In this document: positions 24,939 to 35,408 of the stretch, piece after piece
How the letters are laid out: the number at the start of each line of letters is the position of its first letter
Position numbering within the stretch: the first letter of the stretch is position 1
Assembly (NCBI RefSeq): GCF_001995095.2
Contig: NZ_MTSD02000007.1
Coordinates: 78,568 to 142,567 of the forward strand
Length of the DNA: 64,000 bases
Origin: Oceanospirillum linum
Lineage (GTDB): Bacteria; Pseudomonadota; Gammaproteobacteria; Pseudomonadales; Halomonadaceae
Direction of reading: 5' to 3'
The notes under the pieces: generated by a model
Told to the model about the DNA's origin: nothing
Database searches by the model: none
Seen by the model: the letters and a program-made list of their open reading frames with translations, nothing else
Program-made: the position numbers and the translations under genes

Positions 24939-26855
24939 ATGTCTGTTGAAGCACAGAAAGAAACCCTTGGTTTTCAAACAGAAGTAAAGCAGCTTCTGCA
25001 CCTTATGATTCACTCTTTGTATTCAAACAAAGAGATTTTCCTGCGCGAACTGATTTCCAATGCGTCCGATGCCTGCGACAAGCTACGTTATAAAGCGTTA
25101 GAAAATGATGCTTTATACGAGGGGCAGTCTGAACTGCAGGTCAAGATCACTGCAGATCCGGAAAACAACACGGTGACGATCAGTGATTCCGGTATCGGTA
25201 TGAATCGCCAGGATGTGATTGATCACCTGGGTACGATTGCTAAGTCAGGCACTTCTGAATTTTTAAGCCAGCTAACAGGCGATCAGAAGAAAGACTCCCA
25301 ACTTATCGGTCAGTTTGGTGTGGGTTTTTACTCATCATTTATCGTGGCAGAAGAAGTGGAAGTGGTGACCCGCAAAGCAGGTAGTCCTGCTGGAGAGGGT
25401 GTTCGCTGGGTATCTAAAGGCGATGGTGAGTTTACGATTGAGGCTGTTGAAAAAGCAGAGCGTGGCACCGCCATCACTCTGAAGCTGAAAGCGGATGAGA
25501 AAGAGTTCTCTGAAGATTTCCGTCTGCGCAACCTGATCCGTAAATACTCCGATCATATCGCGGTGCCGGTATTGATGGAAAAGCAGTCTTTTGAAGAGCC
25601 AAAAGAAGGTGAAGAAGCGACAGATAAAGCACCGGAATTTGAAGCCGTTAACGAAGCTCAGGCGCTATGGACCCGCTCCCGTACCGACGTTAACGATGAT
25701 GAGTACAAAGAGTTCTACAAGCATGTTTCCCATGATTTCGCCGATCCGCTGACGTGGTCCCATAACAAGGTGGAAGGAAAGCTGGAATACACCAGCCTCC
25801 TGTACCTGCCAGGCAAAGCACCGTTTGACCTGTACCATCGTGAAGCGTCCCGTGGTCTGAAGCTGTACGTGCAGCGCGTGTTTATTATGGATGATGCGGA
25901 ACAGTTCCTGCCGCTATACCTGCGCTTTATCAAGGGTGTGGTGGATTCTAATGATCTGTCCCTGAACGTTTCCCGTGAGATTCTGCAGCAGGACCCGAAT
26001 ATTACGTCCATGAAGAGCGCGCTGACCAAGCGTGTGCTGGATATGCTGACTAAGCTGGCCAAGAACGATACCGAAAAATACCAGACCTTCTGGAACGAGT
26101 TCGGTAGCGTCCTGAAAGAAGGCCCGGGCGAAGACTTCTCCAACAAAGAGAAGATCGCCAAGCTGTTGCGTTTCACCTCAACCAACAGCAGTGATGAGAC
26201 CCAGAATGTTGCTTTGGCAGATTATGTTGAGCGCATGAAGGAGGGTCAGGACAAGATTTACTATGTCACTGCCGAGAACTACAACACTGCGAAAAACAGC
26301 CCGCACCTGGAGATCTTCCGTAAGAAAGGTATCGAAGTGCTGCTGATGACTGATCGTATCGACGAGTGGCTGATGAGCCACCTGACCGAGTTCGATGGTA
26401 AGTCGTTCCAGGATGTCGCCAAAGGTGAGCTGGATCTGGGGGATACGGAGTCTGAAGAAGACAAAAAAGCTCAGGAAGAAGCTGCAGAGAAAGTTGAAGG
26501 CATGGTTGAGCGTACCAAAGAGCTGCTGAAAGAGCAGGTTGAAGATGTACGTGTGACCCACCGTCTGACCGATTCTCCGGCGTGTGTCGTGTTGAATGAT
26601 GGCGAGATGGGTGAGCAGATGCGTCAGATTATGGCGGCAGCTGGTCAGGAGATTCCTGAGTCGAAGCCGGTTCTGGAACTAAACCCGACACACCCCCTGA
26701 TCCTGAAGCTGGATCAGGAGCAGGATGAAGAGCGCTTTGGTGAACTGGCGCGTATTATTCTGGATCAGGCGATGCTGGCTGAGGGGCGTCAGTTGAAAGA
26801 TGCGGCGACATACGTACAGCGTCTGAACCGTTTGCTACTTGAACTGGCTGGCTAA
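24939..26855 (+). CDS. htpG: molecular chaperone HtpG (bacterial Hsp90)
   Basis: This 638-residue cytosolic ATP-dependent chaperone has the N-terminal GHKL ATPase with [31 protein letters not shown] and [14 protein letters not shown]. The middle domain has [12 protein letters not shown] with the conserved Arg that contacts ATP, and a C-terminal dimerisation domain follows. A Glu-rich insert (about residues 220-230) matches the charged linker, which is short as in bacteria. It is monocistronic between its own heat-shock promoter and a strong terminator. Confidence 0.97.
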   Translation: MSVEAQKETLGFQTEVKQLLHLMIHSLYSNKEIFLRELISNASDACDKLRYKALENDALYEGQSELQVKITADPENNTVTISDSGIGMNRQDVIDHLGTIAKSGTSEFLSQLTGDQKKDSQLIGQFGVGFYSSFIVAEEVEVVTRKAGSPAGEGVRWVSKGDGEFTIEAVEKAERGTAITLKLKADEKEFSEDFRLRNLIRKYSDHIAVPVLMEKQSFEEPKEGEEATDKAPEFEAVNEAQALWTRSRTDVNDDEYKEFYKHVSHDFADPLTWSHNKVEGKLEYTSLLYLPGKAPFDLYHREASRGLKLYVQRVFIMDDAEQFLPLYLRFIKGVVDSNDLSLNVSREILQQDPNITSMKSALTKRVLDMLTKLAKNDTEKYQTFWNEFGSVLKEGPGEDFSNKEKIAKLLRFTSTNSSDETQNVALADYVERMKEGQDKIYYVTAENYNTAKNSPHLEIFRKKGIEVLLMTDRIDEWLMSHLTEFDGKSFQDVAKGELDLGDTESEEDKKAQEEAAEKVEGMVERTKELLKEQVEDVRVTHRLTDSPACVVLNDGEMGEQMRQIMAAAGQEIPESKPVLELNPTHPLILKLDQEQDEERFGELARIILDQAMLAEGRQLKDAATYVQRLNRLLLELAG

Positions 26856-26895
26856 GCATCGGGCTTAAACCATAGCTTGGTCTAAACCGGTAGTA

Positions 26896-26927
26896 AAAAG
26901 GCGATCTTAGGATCGCCTTTTTTTTAT
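26896..26927 (+). terminator. htpG terminator
   Basis: GGCGATC, TTAG and GATCGCC are followed by eight Ts, 41 bases after htpG. Confidence 0.9.
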
Positions 26928-27273
26928 CTGAAAAAAGCAGAGGTCGGGCTTCCTCTGTGATAACCGGGTATTTAGCCCATAGCTCTCTTCTCCGGCACTC
27001 TCAGTATTTTATTGTTGTTTTAGAGTAGTGGATTAATCTGGTTTTTTTATTTTTGTTTTATTTTTATCCCGCATGAATGGTTTTTTTTGTCTCATGGTAC
27101 TGAGCTTAATATAAATTTTAGGTGTTCAGTCTGTATTGTTATTATTTTATGGTTTAGACTTTAGGCGTAAGTTTATAGCTTTCAGGGTGTGAGTTATAAC
27201 TTCTTCACTGCAGTACCCCTTTAGTATCTGCCAGACTCTTGATAATGATAAGAATATCCCTCGGAGGATTTCC
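26928..27273. other. AT-rich intergenic region before the chemoreceptor
   Basis: About 345 bases are strongly AT-rich with T-runs, and no protein-like frame is seen. I looked for a sigma-28 (flagellar) promoter before the chemoreceptor and found no convincing match. A good Shine-Dalgarno (GGAGG) lies just ahead of the next ATG. Confidence 0.5.
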
Positions 27274-29088
27274 ATGACGTTGAAAAACAAAGTGCTTGCA
27301 GTTGTGTTGCTGCCAGTACTTTTAATTACGGTGACACTGACGTTTATCAGCTACAAAGACCTTAAGACTGAGCTTATTAAGTCAGTGAGTACGGATACTC
27401 AGCGTGTTGTGAGTGATCTCAGTGTTACTATCCAGGGCTGGATGAAACAGAAGGCCAGTGTGGCAGAAGCTTTTGCGTCACTATCTGCCGGACAAGATAA
27501 CGTTTTACCCTTTCTTCAGCAGGCTGCAAAGTCAGGCCATTATGATGTTTTCTACTTTGGTGGATCAGATGGTCGGGCCTTCTTTTCTGATGTGGAAATT
27601 CAGAAAAGCCTTGATAAAAAAGGCTTTGACCCAACCGGGCGACCTTGGTATCAGACTGCAGCAAATGCCGGTAAAACAATTTTTACAGCTCCGTATAAAG
27701 ATGCCAACTCTGGTGAGTTGATTATATCGGTAGCAACCCCAGCTCAGGTCAATGGCCAGTTTTTGGGCGTTGTTGCGGCTGATCTGGGTTTGGGTGAGGT
27801 ACTGAATACCGTTGAGTCAATCGATATGGGGCCGCATGGCTTTGTGATGCTGGTGGATGAGACGGGTACAGTTATTGCCCATCCTAATGATATTTTTAGG
27901 ATGAAACCTTTAAGTGATGTTGGGCCGGAGTTAAACAAAGGGTTGGTCGACCGACTAGCAGGAAATAACCGGATGGAGATCCTGCCTATCAAGGGCGTTG
28001 ATCATATGATGCGCTTCAAGCGTGTGGGTGACTCCCGATTCTATGTTGGCATCGCGCTGGAGACAGGTCATGTGATGGCCCCCTTGTCTGATTTGCTTGC
28101 GGCTAACAGTCTGGTATCCCTGATTCTGATTATTGCCGCTGGAGTGGTCAGTATGTGGATGGTGGGGCGTGTCATGAAGCCATTGCATGCAATTGGTACC
28201 GCACTTGAAGAAATTGCCCAGGGTGAAGGTGATCTGACCAAACGTCTGACCGTCGATACTAAAGATGAGATTGGCTCACTGGCGGAGCACTTTAATCATT
28301 TTGTTAATTCGATGCATAGGATCATTCAGGACATTTCTGTTCTGTCTAAAGATCTGCGTCATACTGCTGAAGAGAGCGCTAAAGTTGCTAAGCGCACCAG
28401 TGATGATGTGCAAACTCAGATGTCAGAAGTGTCTATGGTTGCGGCTGCGGTTGAAGAGATGGCAACGGCTACCCAGGAGATTGCCGGTAATGCTGAAAAT
28501 ACGGCTGCTGCTGCTCAGGCGTGTGCAGATAATAGCCGTGACGGTCAGTTGGTCGTTTCAAATACACGGGAAGCCATTCAGGGACTGTCAGGACAGGTTC
28601 AGGATGCCGGTGTTGTTATTGACCGTTTAAGTGAGCACTCTCAGGGTATTAGCTCGATACTTTCGACTATTCAGGGGGTTGCTGAGCAAACTAATCTATT
28701 GGCACTGAATGCGGCGATTGAGGCTGCCCGTGCGGGTGAACAGGGGCGCGGCTTTGCTGTGGTTGCCGATGAGGTACGTGTTTTGTCTCAGCGTACTCAC
28801 CAGTCTACAGAAGAGATTCAGCAGATGATTGTCAGTTTGCAGAAGGCATCTGGAGAAGCGGTAGATCTGATGTCAGTAAGCCGGCAGCAAGCGGAAGATA
28901 CTGTCGAAGAGGCTCATAATGCCTATGAGAAACTACTGAGTATTACAGAGGCAATTGCCGGTATCAGTGATATGTCGACTCAAACTGCTGCAGCCACAGA
29001 GGAGCAAACTCAGGTTAACCACAGTATTTCTGAGAACACCCTGAGAATTCGTGATATTGCCGCTCAGCTTTCGGATGAATCTGATTAG
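27274..29088 (+). CDS. amino-acid-type dCache chemoreceptor, cut short by an in-frame TAG
   Basis: This methyl-accepting chemotaxis protein has a membrane helix (7-26) and a periplasmic dCache domain carrying the amino-acid-binding pattern FDP..RPWY (Arg123, Trp125, Tyr126), Tyr141 (APYKD) and Asp170 (VAADLG). The spacing is the same as in PctA, with Phe118 in place of its Tyr. A second helix (about 279-296), HAMP, and the signalling hairpin with [20 protein letters not shown] follow. The frame stops at TAG 29086 after residue 604. Coding sequence continues for 24 codons (SRARASELNALAESL...RFKL) to TAG 29161, the normal end of such proteins. TAG probably replaces a Gln codon. Loss of only the tail may leave partial function. 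Confidence 0.9.
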   Translation: MTLKNKVLAVVLLPVLLITVTLTFISYKDLKTELIKSVSTDTQRVVSDLSVTIQGWMKQKASVAEAFASLSAGQDNVLPFLQQAAKSGHYDVFYFGGSDGRAFFSDVEIQKSLDKKGFDPTGRPWYQTAANAGKTIFTAPYKDANSGELIISVATPAQVNGQFLGVVAADLGLGEVLNTVESIDMGPHGFVMLVDETGTVIAHPNDIFRMKPLSDVGPELNKGLVDRLAGNNRMEILPIKGVDHMMRFKRVGDSRFYVGIALETGHVMAPLSDLLAANSLVSLILIIAAGVVSMWMVGRVMKPLHAIGTALEEIAQGEGDLTKRLTVDTKDEIGSLAEHFNHFVNSMHRIIQDISVLSKDLRHTAEESAKVAKRTSDDVQTQMSEVSMVAAAVEEMATATQEIAGNAENTAAAAQACADNSRDGQLVVSNTREAIQGLSGQVQDAGVVIDRLSEHSQGISSILSTIQGVAEQTNLLALNAAIEAARAGEQGRGFAVVADEVRVLSQRTHQSTEEIQQMIVSLQKASGEAVDLMSVSRQQAEDTVEEAHNAYEKLLSITEAIAGISDMSTQTAAATEEQTQVNHSISENTLRIRDIAAQLSDESD

Positions 29089-29214
29089 TCCCGAGCCCGT
29101 GCATCGGAGCTGAATGCTCTTGCAGAAAGCCTTCATGATCAGGTTAAGCGTTTTAAATTATAGCCTGTAGGGTACAAAATCAGCAGTAGTTCTGCTGTAC
29201 GTTTACTGGACTGC

Positions 29215-29247
29215 AAGCCGGCTGCCATTTATGGGAGTCGGTTTTTT
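29215..29247 (+). terminator. terminator after the chemoreceptor
   Basis: GCCGGCT pairs (with G-U) with AGTCGGT and is followed by eight Ts. It lies about 50 bases after the second stop (29161), which fits the longer reading frame as the original gene end. Confidence 0.6.
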
Positions 29248-29249
29248 TT

Positions 29250-29750
29250 CTATCCGAAAAGAGACTGGGTGTCTGCGGAATAACTGTTTTTTTGTTTGAT
29301 GCTTGCCTGCCGTTGGTGAGTATCCGGCGTTGTAGTCTTTCCAGACAGTTTTTTCCAGCTCTGTTCTATCGAGGTATCCACTGGTTCTGAGCGGTGTTGC
29401 CAGACATACCAGAGCGCATAAAAAACGATGAAAACAACGAGAACCTTCAGCCATAAAGCAAAAGGGCGAAAAAGCAGAGGGTAGCTCACCATGGTTAGCA
29501 TCATTGTGGTCGACAGCAGTTTTGCCCTGATTGGGATAACCCGGTCTGCCTCCCAGCTTTGTATCATTGAACCAAAGATCTTTTGCTTCAGTAACCAGTG
29601 GTGAATTTTGTGCGAGCCTTTCGAAAAAAAGAGCGCGGCCAGAATCACAAAAGGTGTTGTGGGCAGAAGTGGCAGGACAACACCGATAGCACCCAGAATA
29701 AGTGCAAAAAAACCTGCAGCTATAAATAGGGGTTTTCTGAACTTATCCAT
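29250..29750 (-). CDS. DUF454/YbaN-family inner-membrane protein
   Basis: The protein has 166 residues with three or four membrane helices. The first two carry the DUF454 signature ALILGAIGVVLPLLPTTPF followed by VILAALFFSKGSHKIHHWLL. Then come the GSMIQSWEADRVIPIRAKLL loop and two more helices. It is longer than E. coli YbaN (~125) by a polar C-terminal tail. The function of the family is unknown, though some members sit beside heme or priB genes. It is a single gene convergent with the chemoreceptor. Confidence 0.88.
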   Translation of the reverse strand: MDKFRKPLFIAAGFFALILGAIGVVLPLLPTTPFVILAALFFSKGSHKIHHWLLKQKIFGSMIQSWEADRVIPIRAKLLSTTMMLTMVSYPLLFRPFALWLKVLVVFIVFYALWYVWQHRSEPVDTSIEQSWKKLSGKTTTPDTHQRQASIKQKNSYSADTQSLFG

Positions 29751-29926
29751 AGGATTCTCCTCTGGATATCAAGGGAAGGTGGGTATAAAGATAGGCCACA
29801 TTTAATATTTTAATGAAAAGATTAATGGATTATCTGATGCCCGTTAACCCTTCCGCATCATATCGAAAGGCTTGTTTACTATGGTTTTGATGCCAGCCTG
29901 TCTTAGGACGGCCTTTTATGTATGAC

Positions 29927-30187
29927 TTAATCGTCAATCAGGTCTTTGGTTTTTTCTACGGCCTCTGATGCCCCTTCTTTTGTGGAACAGGCGGCTCGCT
30001 CTGCAGTGCATTTAGTCATACAGCCCATTTTTCCAAAACTATCATCAAAGTAACGCACTTTACAGCTTGCTTCGCAAGCTGTCTGTTTTAGTGAGCAGCT
30101 GGCCTGAGCTGATATAGGTAGTAGAATCAGAGAAAGTGCTGCACTGACAATAAAGGTTGTGCTTTTACTTGGTGTTACAAAAGGCAT
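29927..30187 (-). CDS. small exported protein with twin CX3C motif
   Basis: This 86-residue protein has a clear signal peptide (about 1-29, ending AQAS). The mature part has six cysteines patterned C-x6-C-x3-C-x12-C-x3-C-x6-C (CEASC and CMTKC are the twin CX3C pairs) and an acidic tail. The spacing predicts a helical hairpin held by disulfides in the periplasm, reminiscent in layout of eukaryotic small-Tim and CHCH proteins, though no homology is claimed. GGACGGAG precedes the ATG. It stands alone. The function is unknown. Confidence 0.75.
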   Translation of the reverse strand: MPFVTPSKSTTFIVSAALSLILLPISAQASCSLKQTACEASCKVRYFDDSFGKMGCMTKCTAERAACSTKEGASEAVEKTKDLIDD

Positions 30188-30358
30188 AAATACTCCGTCC
30201 CTTCTGGCTGCTGAATTTATATACGGTAAGACATGTGTTAATTATCGTAATTTATACCACCTGAGTTCAAGGCAAAATGATCGTAACTTTCTGCGCAAGG
30301 CAGATCTTTCGGGCTGAATTCGTTTTATAATCAGAGAGCTTTTTTTGACCAAACAGCT

Positions 30359-30406
30359 GAGTACTCTGAACCAGGAGTGCTCTGAACGAGGAGTACACTG
30401 AAGAGC
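30359..30406 (+). repeat. three imperfect 16-bp tandem repeats
   Basis: GAGTACTCTGAACCAG (30359-30374), GAGTGCTCTGAACGAG (30375-30390) and GAGTACACTGAAGAGC (30391-30406) lie head to tail just before the pseudouridine synthase start at 30418. They fall in its likely leader. Confidence 0.7.
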
Positions 30407-30417
30407 ATGATAATGCC

Positions 30418-31131
30418 ATGAACGAGCCCCATGATTTTACACTGATCGCACAAAATAAGGCTTTTGTGGTGATTAACAAATCACCTGGTGTTGATGTACA
30501 TCGTGATGGACAGGAAGCCGGCATTACAGAAAAAGTTTCCGAGGCCTTAGGGGGCATGAAACTTTATCTGGTCCATCGGTTGGATAAGGTTACTTCCGGT
30601 CTCATGATTCTGGCAAAAGATGCTGCCACATGTGCTGAGTTAGCAGAGCTGTTTCGCGAAAGGAAGGTAAATAAATACTATCTGGCGGTGTCTGCGCGAA
30701 AGCCAGCCAAGAAACAGGGTTGGATTATTGGTGATATGGCCCGCTCCCGAAGAGGGAGCTGGAAGCTGACAAGCAGTAAACAGAACCCTGCCGTTACTCA
30801 GTTTTTTTCCTGCTCGTTGAAACCAGGGTACAGAGCCTTCCTGCTGAAGCCTCGCACAGGAAAAACCCATCAACTCAGGGTTGCTCTTAAGAGTATTGGT
30901 GCTCCGATATGCGGAGACGCTCTTTATGATGATGCGGTGCTGGCATCGACGGAGAAACAGACTTATCTTCATGCTTATCAGCTGCACTTTAAATGGCAGG
31001 GTGAGTTACATCATTATAGTGCCTGGCCGCATAAGGGAGAGCACTTTACCACGGATGATTTTAGTCGTTTAAGAGATGTTTGGTCTGAGCCTGATGGCTT
31101 AACATGGCCTAAAACTAAAGGGCTGGTCTGA
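30418..31131 (+). CDS. RluA-family pseudouridine synthase (TIGR01621-like)
   Basis: This 237-residue RNA pseudouridine synthase has the catalytic HRLDKVTSGLMI motif (its Asp attacks the uridine) and the RluA-family RTGKTHQLRVALKSIG and GDALYD segments. There is no S4 domain. The layout (IAQNKAFVVINKSPGVDVHRD start and GDMARSRRGSWKLT) matches the small TIGR01621 subgroup rather than RluA, RluC or RluD; its RNA target is not established. It is distinct from TruC at 35409. The start ATG follows a run of tandem repeats and has a weak ribosome site. Confidence 0.85.
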   Translation: MNEPHDFTLIAQNKAFVVINKSPGVDVHRDGQEAGITEKVSEALGGMKLYLVHRLDKVTSGLMILAKDAATCAELAELFRERKVNKYYLAVSARKPAKKQGWIIGDMARSRRGSWKLTSSKQNPAVTQFFSCSLKPGYRAFLLKPRTGKTHQLRVALKSIGAPICGDALYDDAVLASTEKQTYLHAYQLHFKWQGELHHYSAWPHKGEHFTTDDFSRLRDVWSEPDGLTWPKTKGLV

Positions 31132-31273
31132 ATTGAACATAAAGGAAGATGTCAGGTTTAGTTAACGGGCTCAGGGCTGATCACAACTGAAGAAAATGAA
31201 TTTGAACGTTGCGGGTGTGATTAACTTGTTGCGCAGGTGATAAAGCGGAAGGATTTTTGACATTATCAGCAGA

Positions 31274-31840
31274 TTGGAAACCTCTGAACCATTCTCGGCA
31301 GATAAGGTTCGTGTATCACAGTTTTCACCTTTGACCATTCGGGAGCTCACCCCCCGGGATGCCAGGGCTTTTCATTACCTTCGTATTCGGTCTATTAGCA
31401 CAGATCCTACCAGTTTCAGTGTTCTGTTAGATGAGGAGGAGTCGATGAGTGCAGCTCAGATTCACTCTTTGCTGGATCGCTTCAATCGATCGACGAGCGC
31501 GGCATTGTGGGGTGGCTTCTGTGCCGGGTATCTGGTGGGTATGATCGGACTGGAGCCTAACTTGGGGCCGGTGAGGCAACATAGCGGTATTGTAACCAGT
31601 TTGTGTGTTTTACCCGAATATCGTGGGCAAAAAATTGCAATGGCACTGATGAATCACCTTATGGACTCTGCACGGAGAAATCCACAGCTGGAATCTCTGG
31701 TACTTGAGGTGAGTGAAACCGCCGTAGCTGCTATCCGCTTATACCGTAAAGTAGGGTTTAAGGAGACCGGGCGAGAGCCAAAAGCTCTTGCTTTTGGTGA
31801 TCAGCGTTTTGATCTGATCCGGATGAGTCTCTTTGTTTAA
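31274..31840 (+). CDS. GNAT-family N-acetyltransferase
   Basis: This GNAT enzyme of up to 188 residues shows the beta-strand TSLCVLPEYRGQKIAMALMNHLM (shown here as ITS/LCVLPEYRG and QKIAMAL), which forms the acetyl-CoA pyrophosphate loop. VLEVSETAVAAIRLYRKVGF with the conserved Tyr follows, and then FGDQRFDLIRM. The substrate is unknown. The start is uncertain: TTG 31274 gives the full frame but has no good ribosome site, and GTG 31310 would remove 12 residues. It ends at a hairpin shared with the convergent chemoreceptor gene. Confidence 0.82.
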   Translation: METSEPFSADKVRVSQFSPLTIRELTPRDARAFHYLRIRSISTDPTSFSVLLDEEESMSAAQIHSLLDRFNRSTSAALWGGFCAGYLVGMIGLEPNLGPVRQHSGIVTSLCVLPEYRGQKIAMALMNHLMDSARRNPQLESLVLEVSETAVAAIRLYRKVGFKETGREPKALAFGDQRFDLIRMSLFV

Positions 31841-31879
31841 TGAGGATGAAATAATCCAGGCTGCGTTGCCGGACGACTG

Positions 31880-31903
31880 GAAGGGCTCTGAGTGAAGCCC
31901 TTC
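31880..31903. terminator. hairpin between GNAT and chemoreceptor genes
   Basis: GAAGGGCT and AGCCCTTC pair across an 8-base loop between the convergent genes. T-runs are poor, so termination strength is unclear. Confidence 0.45.
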
Positions 31904-31937
31904 TCTGGGTGGCCGCCGGTGATGCAGTCGTATGTTT

Positions 31938-33569
31938 TTAATACCTGAAGCGCGCCACCAGCGCATTGAGCTGCTGCGCAAGTTGTGTCAGTCGGACACT
32001 ATTCTCAGTAGTCTGTTCTGAAGTATGAGTGGATTCATCTGACATCGTATTAATTGCTATAATGCTGCTTTCAATTTCATGGGCGACAGCACTCTGCTTT
32101 TCACTGGAGTTGGCGATCTGATCATTCATTGTGGTGATCTGGTCGACGGTGTCTGATATTGCGCTCAAGGCATCATTGGCAGCTTCTGCTTGCTGGACAG
32201 TTTGCTCTGCTTGTTCACAGCTTTTCTGCATCAGGTCTGCAGCATTGCCCGTGTCTTCCTGCAAGGCAGAGATAATCTGTTGAATCTCCTCAGTTGCTTC
32301 CCGGGTACGGCCTGCCAGATTACGAACTTCGTCGGCGACAACGGCAAACCCTCTTCCCTGTTCACCGGCTCGGGCTGCTTCAATTGCTGCATTGAGCGCC
32401 AGAAGGTTCGTTTGTTCGGCAATCGCCTGAATCACGTTGATCATGCCTGTGATATTCTCAGACTGTGCTTCCAGTTTACGGATTGCAGACATGGCATTGT
32501 TGATGTTGTCTGAAAGACCTCTGATGTCATGTCGCGTTCCGTCAACAACTTTGTACCCGTCTTCAGTCACCTGGCTGGCTGTTTGTGCCGCCAGGGCAGC
32601 TTCAGCCGTGTTTTTTGCCACATCAGCCACCGTTGCCACCATTTCGTTAATGGCGGTTGCTGCCCGGTTTGTTTCCTGGGTCTGGCGATTCAGTCTGTGG
32701 TCATTTTCGTTTGCAATCTGATTCATTGTTTCTGAGGTGCTGTCCAGGCTATGACTGGTATCTGCCACTTGCTGAACCATCTCCCGAATACGACTGGTAA
32801 AGCGATTAAAAGCACAGGAGAGTTCAGTGATCTCATCGTTACCACTTTCATCCAGGCGGGCTGTCAGGTCACCATCGCCACGGGCAATCTCATCCATGGC
32901 TTCATTAATGTGGTCCACCCTGCTCTGGATGACATTGCGATAAACCAGCCAGAATGCCATGAGTACTACCAGTAACAAAGAAACCATGAAGCCAGTAGTT
33001 TTAAGGCTGGATTGAAAGCCTGCCGCAAGTGAGTCGGTAATATCGGTTGTGATCTCCAGTACGCCATGAACATCACCGGCCAGGTGATCGGAGACAGAAA
33101 CCCGGATCAGGGTGCGGCCATTTTCCTCTATTCTTTCAACAATAGTGGCATCAGGGTCTTGCCTCAGCTTCTCCCAGGTTTCCTGTTCAAAGCGATTGAG
33201 TTGATGGCTGGTCCGGCCGGGAAGAGAATGATGGCTGTAGAGTTTAAGTGTCAGGCCTGTATTTCTCATCAGATCGCTTAGGTCGTTAAGCATGTTCTCA
33301 GGTGGAGGGATCCTGTCACTGTGGCCTTTGTAGTTGCTGTCAAGGGTCAGATCTTTTGATGCCATCGCTTTGTTGGCAACGTTTTCAGTGTAATATTTCC
33401 TGAGAGTTTTAAACTGATCTGCTGTCGAGCGGGAGCTTTCTGTAACCCCGGCAATGATGGTTTCGCTCATCTGTTTGGGGATGAATAATACGAGAATGAG
33501 CACGATAACAGCGATCAGGGTGATAATAGGAATTACCATTTTGCCGAACAGGCCTAAATTTCTCATCAT
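31938..33569 (-). CDS. methyl-accepting chemotaxis protein with Tll0287/DUF3365-like sensor
   Basis: This 543-residue chemoreceptor has a membrane helix (about 11-30) and a periplasmic domain of about 165 residues. The segment [27 protein letters not shown] and FEQETWEKL resembles the DUF3365/Tll0287-like sensor fold. No CXXCH is present, so covalent heme is not expected. A second helix (about 196-215), HAMP, and the signalling hairpin [20 protein letters not shown] follow. It ends normally with LVARFRY, the kind of tail that the other chemoreceptor lacks. AAGGAC lies ahead of the ATG. The ligand is unknown. Confidence 0.9.
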   Translation of the reverse strand: MMRNLGLFGKMVIPIITLIAVIVLILVLFIPKQMSETIIAGVTESSRSTADQFKTLRKYYTENVANKAMASKDLTLDSNYKGHSDRIPPPENMLNDLSDLMRNTGLTLKLYSHHSLPGRTSHQLNRFEQETWEKLRQDPDATIVERIEENGRTLIRVSVSDHLAGDVHGVLEITTDITDSLAAGFQSSLKTTGFMVSLLLVVLMAFWLVYRNVIQSRVDHINEAMDEIARGDGDLTARLDESGNDEITELSCAFNRFTSRIREMVQQVADTSHSLDSTSETMNQIANENDHRLNRQTQETNRAATAINEMVATVADVAKNTAEAALAAQTASQVTEDGYKVVDGTRHDIRGLSDNINNAMSAIRKLEAQSENITGMINVIQAIAEQTNLLALNAAIEAARAGEQGRGFAVVADEVRNLAGRTREATEEIQQIISALQEDTGNAADLMQKSCEQAEQTVQQAEAANDALSAISDTVDQITTMNDQIANSSEKQSAVAHEIESSIIAINTMSDESTHTSEQTTENSVRLTQLAQQLNALVARFRY

Positions 33570-33835
33570 AAGTCCTTAACTATCAATGTACATTCCATGC
33601 AAAAGCCTTTGTTATTTGTTTTTAGCGGCAGTGATTCAGACTTCGGGTGCTGTTTTAAATCGGGCACTGCTTGTATTATCAACCCAGAGGTGTGAAGCAT
33701 AAAGTAATCGTTTGTATACGGTCATGGTTTCTTATCTTGATGCAAACTGTGCTTTGCACTGCCCGGTGGCTTGCTGTAAAATTCCGCCCCCTTTCTTTTT
33801 CTGGCCCATCAACACTGCAACAGTCTGAGGTATAC

Positions 33836-35392
33836 ATGGACTCCACGCGCTATTTGACGCCTGCTCAAATGAAAAATGATGTTTTGTCCGGTTTAACGGT
33901 TGCTCTAGCTCTGGTGCCGGAGGCAGTTGCATTTGCTTTTGTCGCTGGTGTGGAGCCTTTGGTCGGTCTTTATGCTGCCTTTATGGTTGGTCTGGTGACA
34001 GCCTGTATCGGTGGTCGTCCGGGGATGATCTCCGGGGCAACGGGTGCTCTGGCCGTTGTGATGGTTTCCTTAGTCGCTCAGCACGGTGTCGAATACCTGT
34101 TTGCTGCGGTTGTACTGATGGGAATCTTTCAGGTGTTAGCAGGCGTCTTCCGGCTGGGTAAGTTTATCCGGATGGTGCCGCACCCAGTGATGCTCGGCTT
34201 TGTTAATGGTCTGGCCATTGTGATCTTTCTGGCCCAGCTTGGGCAGTTTAAGGTTAAAGACGAAAGTGGTGATATGACCTGGATGTCCGGTGAGCCTATG
34301 ATGATTATGGCAGGACTTATTCTTCTGACGATGGCCATTATTCACTTTTTGCCCAAGTTAACAAAGGCGATTCCTTCGTCACTGGCGGCTATTGTGACGG
34401 TGACACTGATCGTGATGTTTATGGGGCTGGATGCGCGCTCTGTGCAGAATGTTCTGGCGGATATGACCAATGATCCACTGGCTTCTATTGCAGGTGGTTT
34501 TCCTGAGTTCCATATCCCTATGGTGCCTATGTCACTGGAAACACTCTGGATTATCCTTCCTTACTCTCTGATTCTGGCTGCGGTTGGCTTAATTGAATCG
34601 TTGCTGACATTAAGTCTGATCGATGAAATGACCGAAACCCGGGGGCGGGGTAACAAGGAGTGTGTCGGTCAGGGCGCTGCAAATGTACTGACCGGCTTCT
34701 TCGGCGGTATGGGGGGGTGTGCGATGATTGGTCAGAGCATGATCAATATTAACTCCGGTGGCCGTGGACGCCTGTCTGGTATTACCGCTGCAGTTTTTCT
34801 GTTGTTGTTTATCCTGTTTGCCTCCTCACTGATTGAGATGATTCCGGTAGCGGCTCTGGTTGGTGTGATGTTTATGGTGGTGATAGGCACCTTCGAATGG
34901 GCGAGCTTACGCATGATGGGTAAGATTCCTAAGTCTGATGCCTTTATTATCGTGCTGGTATCCGGGGTTACCGTGGTAACAGATCTTGCGATTGCAGTGA
35001 TTGTGGGTGTGATTGTTTCAGCACTTATTTTTGCCTGGCAGCATGCTAAACATATTCAGGTACGTGTTATTGAAGAGGATGATAATCACAGAGTTTACGA
35101 GCTGACAGGCCCTCTGTTCTTTGCGTCAATCAATAACTTCCGTGAGCAGTTTGACCCTAAGAATGATCCTCAGGATGTGGTGCTGGATTTCCGAAATTCA
35201 CGTGTAAGTGATCACTCGGCGCTGGAGGCCATTGATACACTGGCAGAGAAATATATTGCTGCGGGTAAAACACTTCACCTGCGCCACCTCAGTGGCGAGT
35301 GCCGTGAATTGCTGCAGAAAGCAGGTGATTTGGTTGAGGTTAATGTGATTGAAGATCCGACATATCATGTTGCCAGCGACAAACTGGCATAA
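33836..35392 (+). CDS. SulP-family anion transporter with STAS domain
   Basis: This inner-membrane transporter of 518 residues has ten or more helices starting [19 protein letters not shown], with the SulP signature [21 protein letters not shown] and [15 protein letters not shown]. It ends in a cytoplasmic STAS domain ([19 protein letters not shown]). Members move sulfate, bicarbonate or dicarboxylates; the substrate cannot be told here. I start at ATG 33836 behind GAGG, because the longer frame from 33671 adds an unconserved stretch. It is 16 bases before truC, so probably co-transcribed. Confidence 0.9.
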   Translation: MDSTRYLTPAQMKNDVLSGLTVALALVPEAVAFAFVAGVEPLVGLYAAFMVGLVTACIGGRPGMISGATGALAVVMVSLVAQHGVEYLFAAVVLMGIFQVLAGVFRLGKFIRMVPHPVMLGFVNGLAIVIFLAQLGQFKVKDESGDMTWMSGEPMMIMAGLILLTMAIIHFLPKLTKAIPSSLAAIVTVTLIVMFMGLDARSVQNVLADMTNDPLASIAGGFPEFHIPMVPMSLETLWIILPYSLILAAVGLIESLLTLSLIDEMTETRGRGNKECVGQGAANVLTGFFGGMGGCAMIGQSMININSGGRGRLSGITAAVFLLLFILFASSLIEMIPVAALVGVMFMVVIGTFEWASLRMMGKIPKSDAFIIVLVSGVTVVTDLAIAVIVGVIVSALIFAWQHAKHIQVRVIEEDDNHRVYELTGPLFFASINNFREQFDPKNDPQDVVLDFRNSRVSDHSALEAIDTLAEKYIAAGKTLHLRHLSGECRELLQKAGDLVEVNVIEDPTYHVASDKLA

Positions 35393-35408
35393 TCTCTTTG
35401 GCCTGTGA

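Noticed and set aside
29086..29163. Pyrrolysine or selenocysteine insertion at the chemoreceptor stop
   Set aside because: The codon is TAG, not TGA, no downstream insertion element is apparent, and the protein class never carries such residues; a point mutation is simpler.
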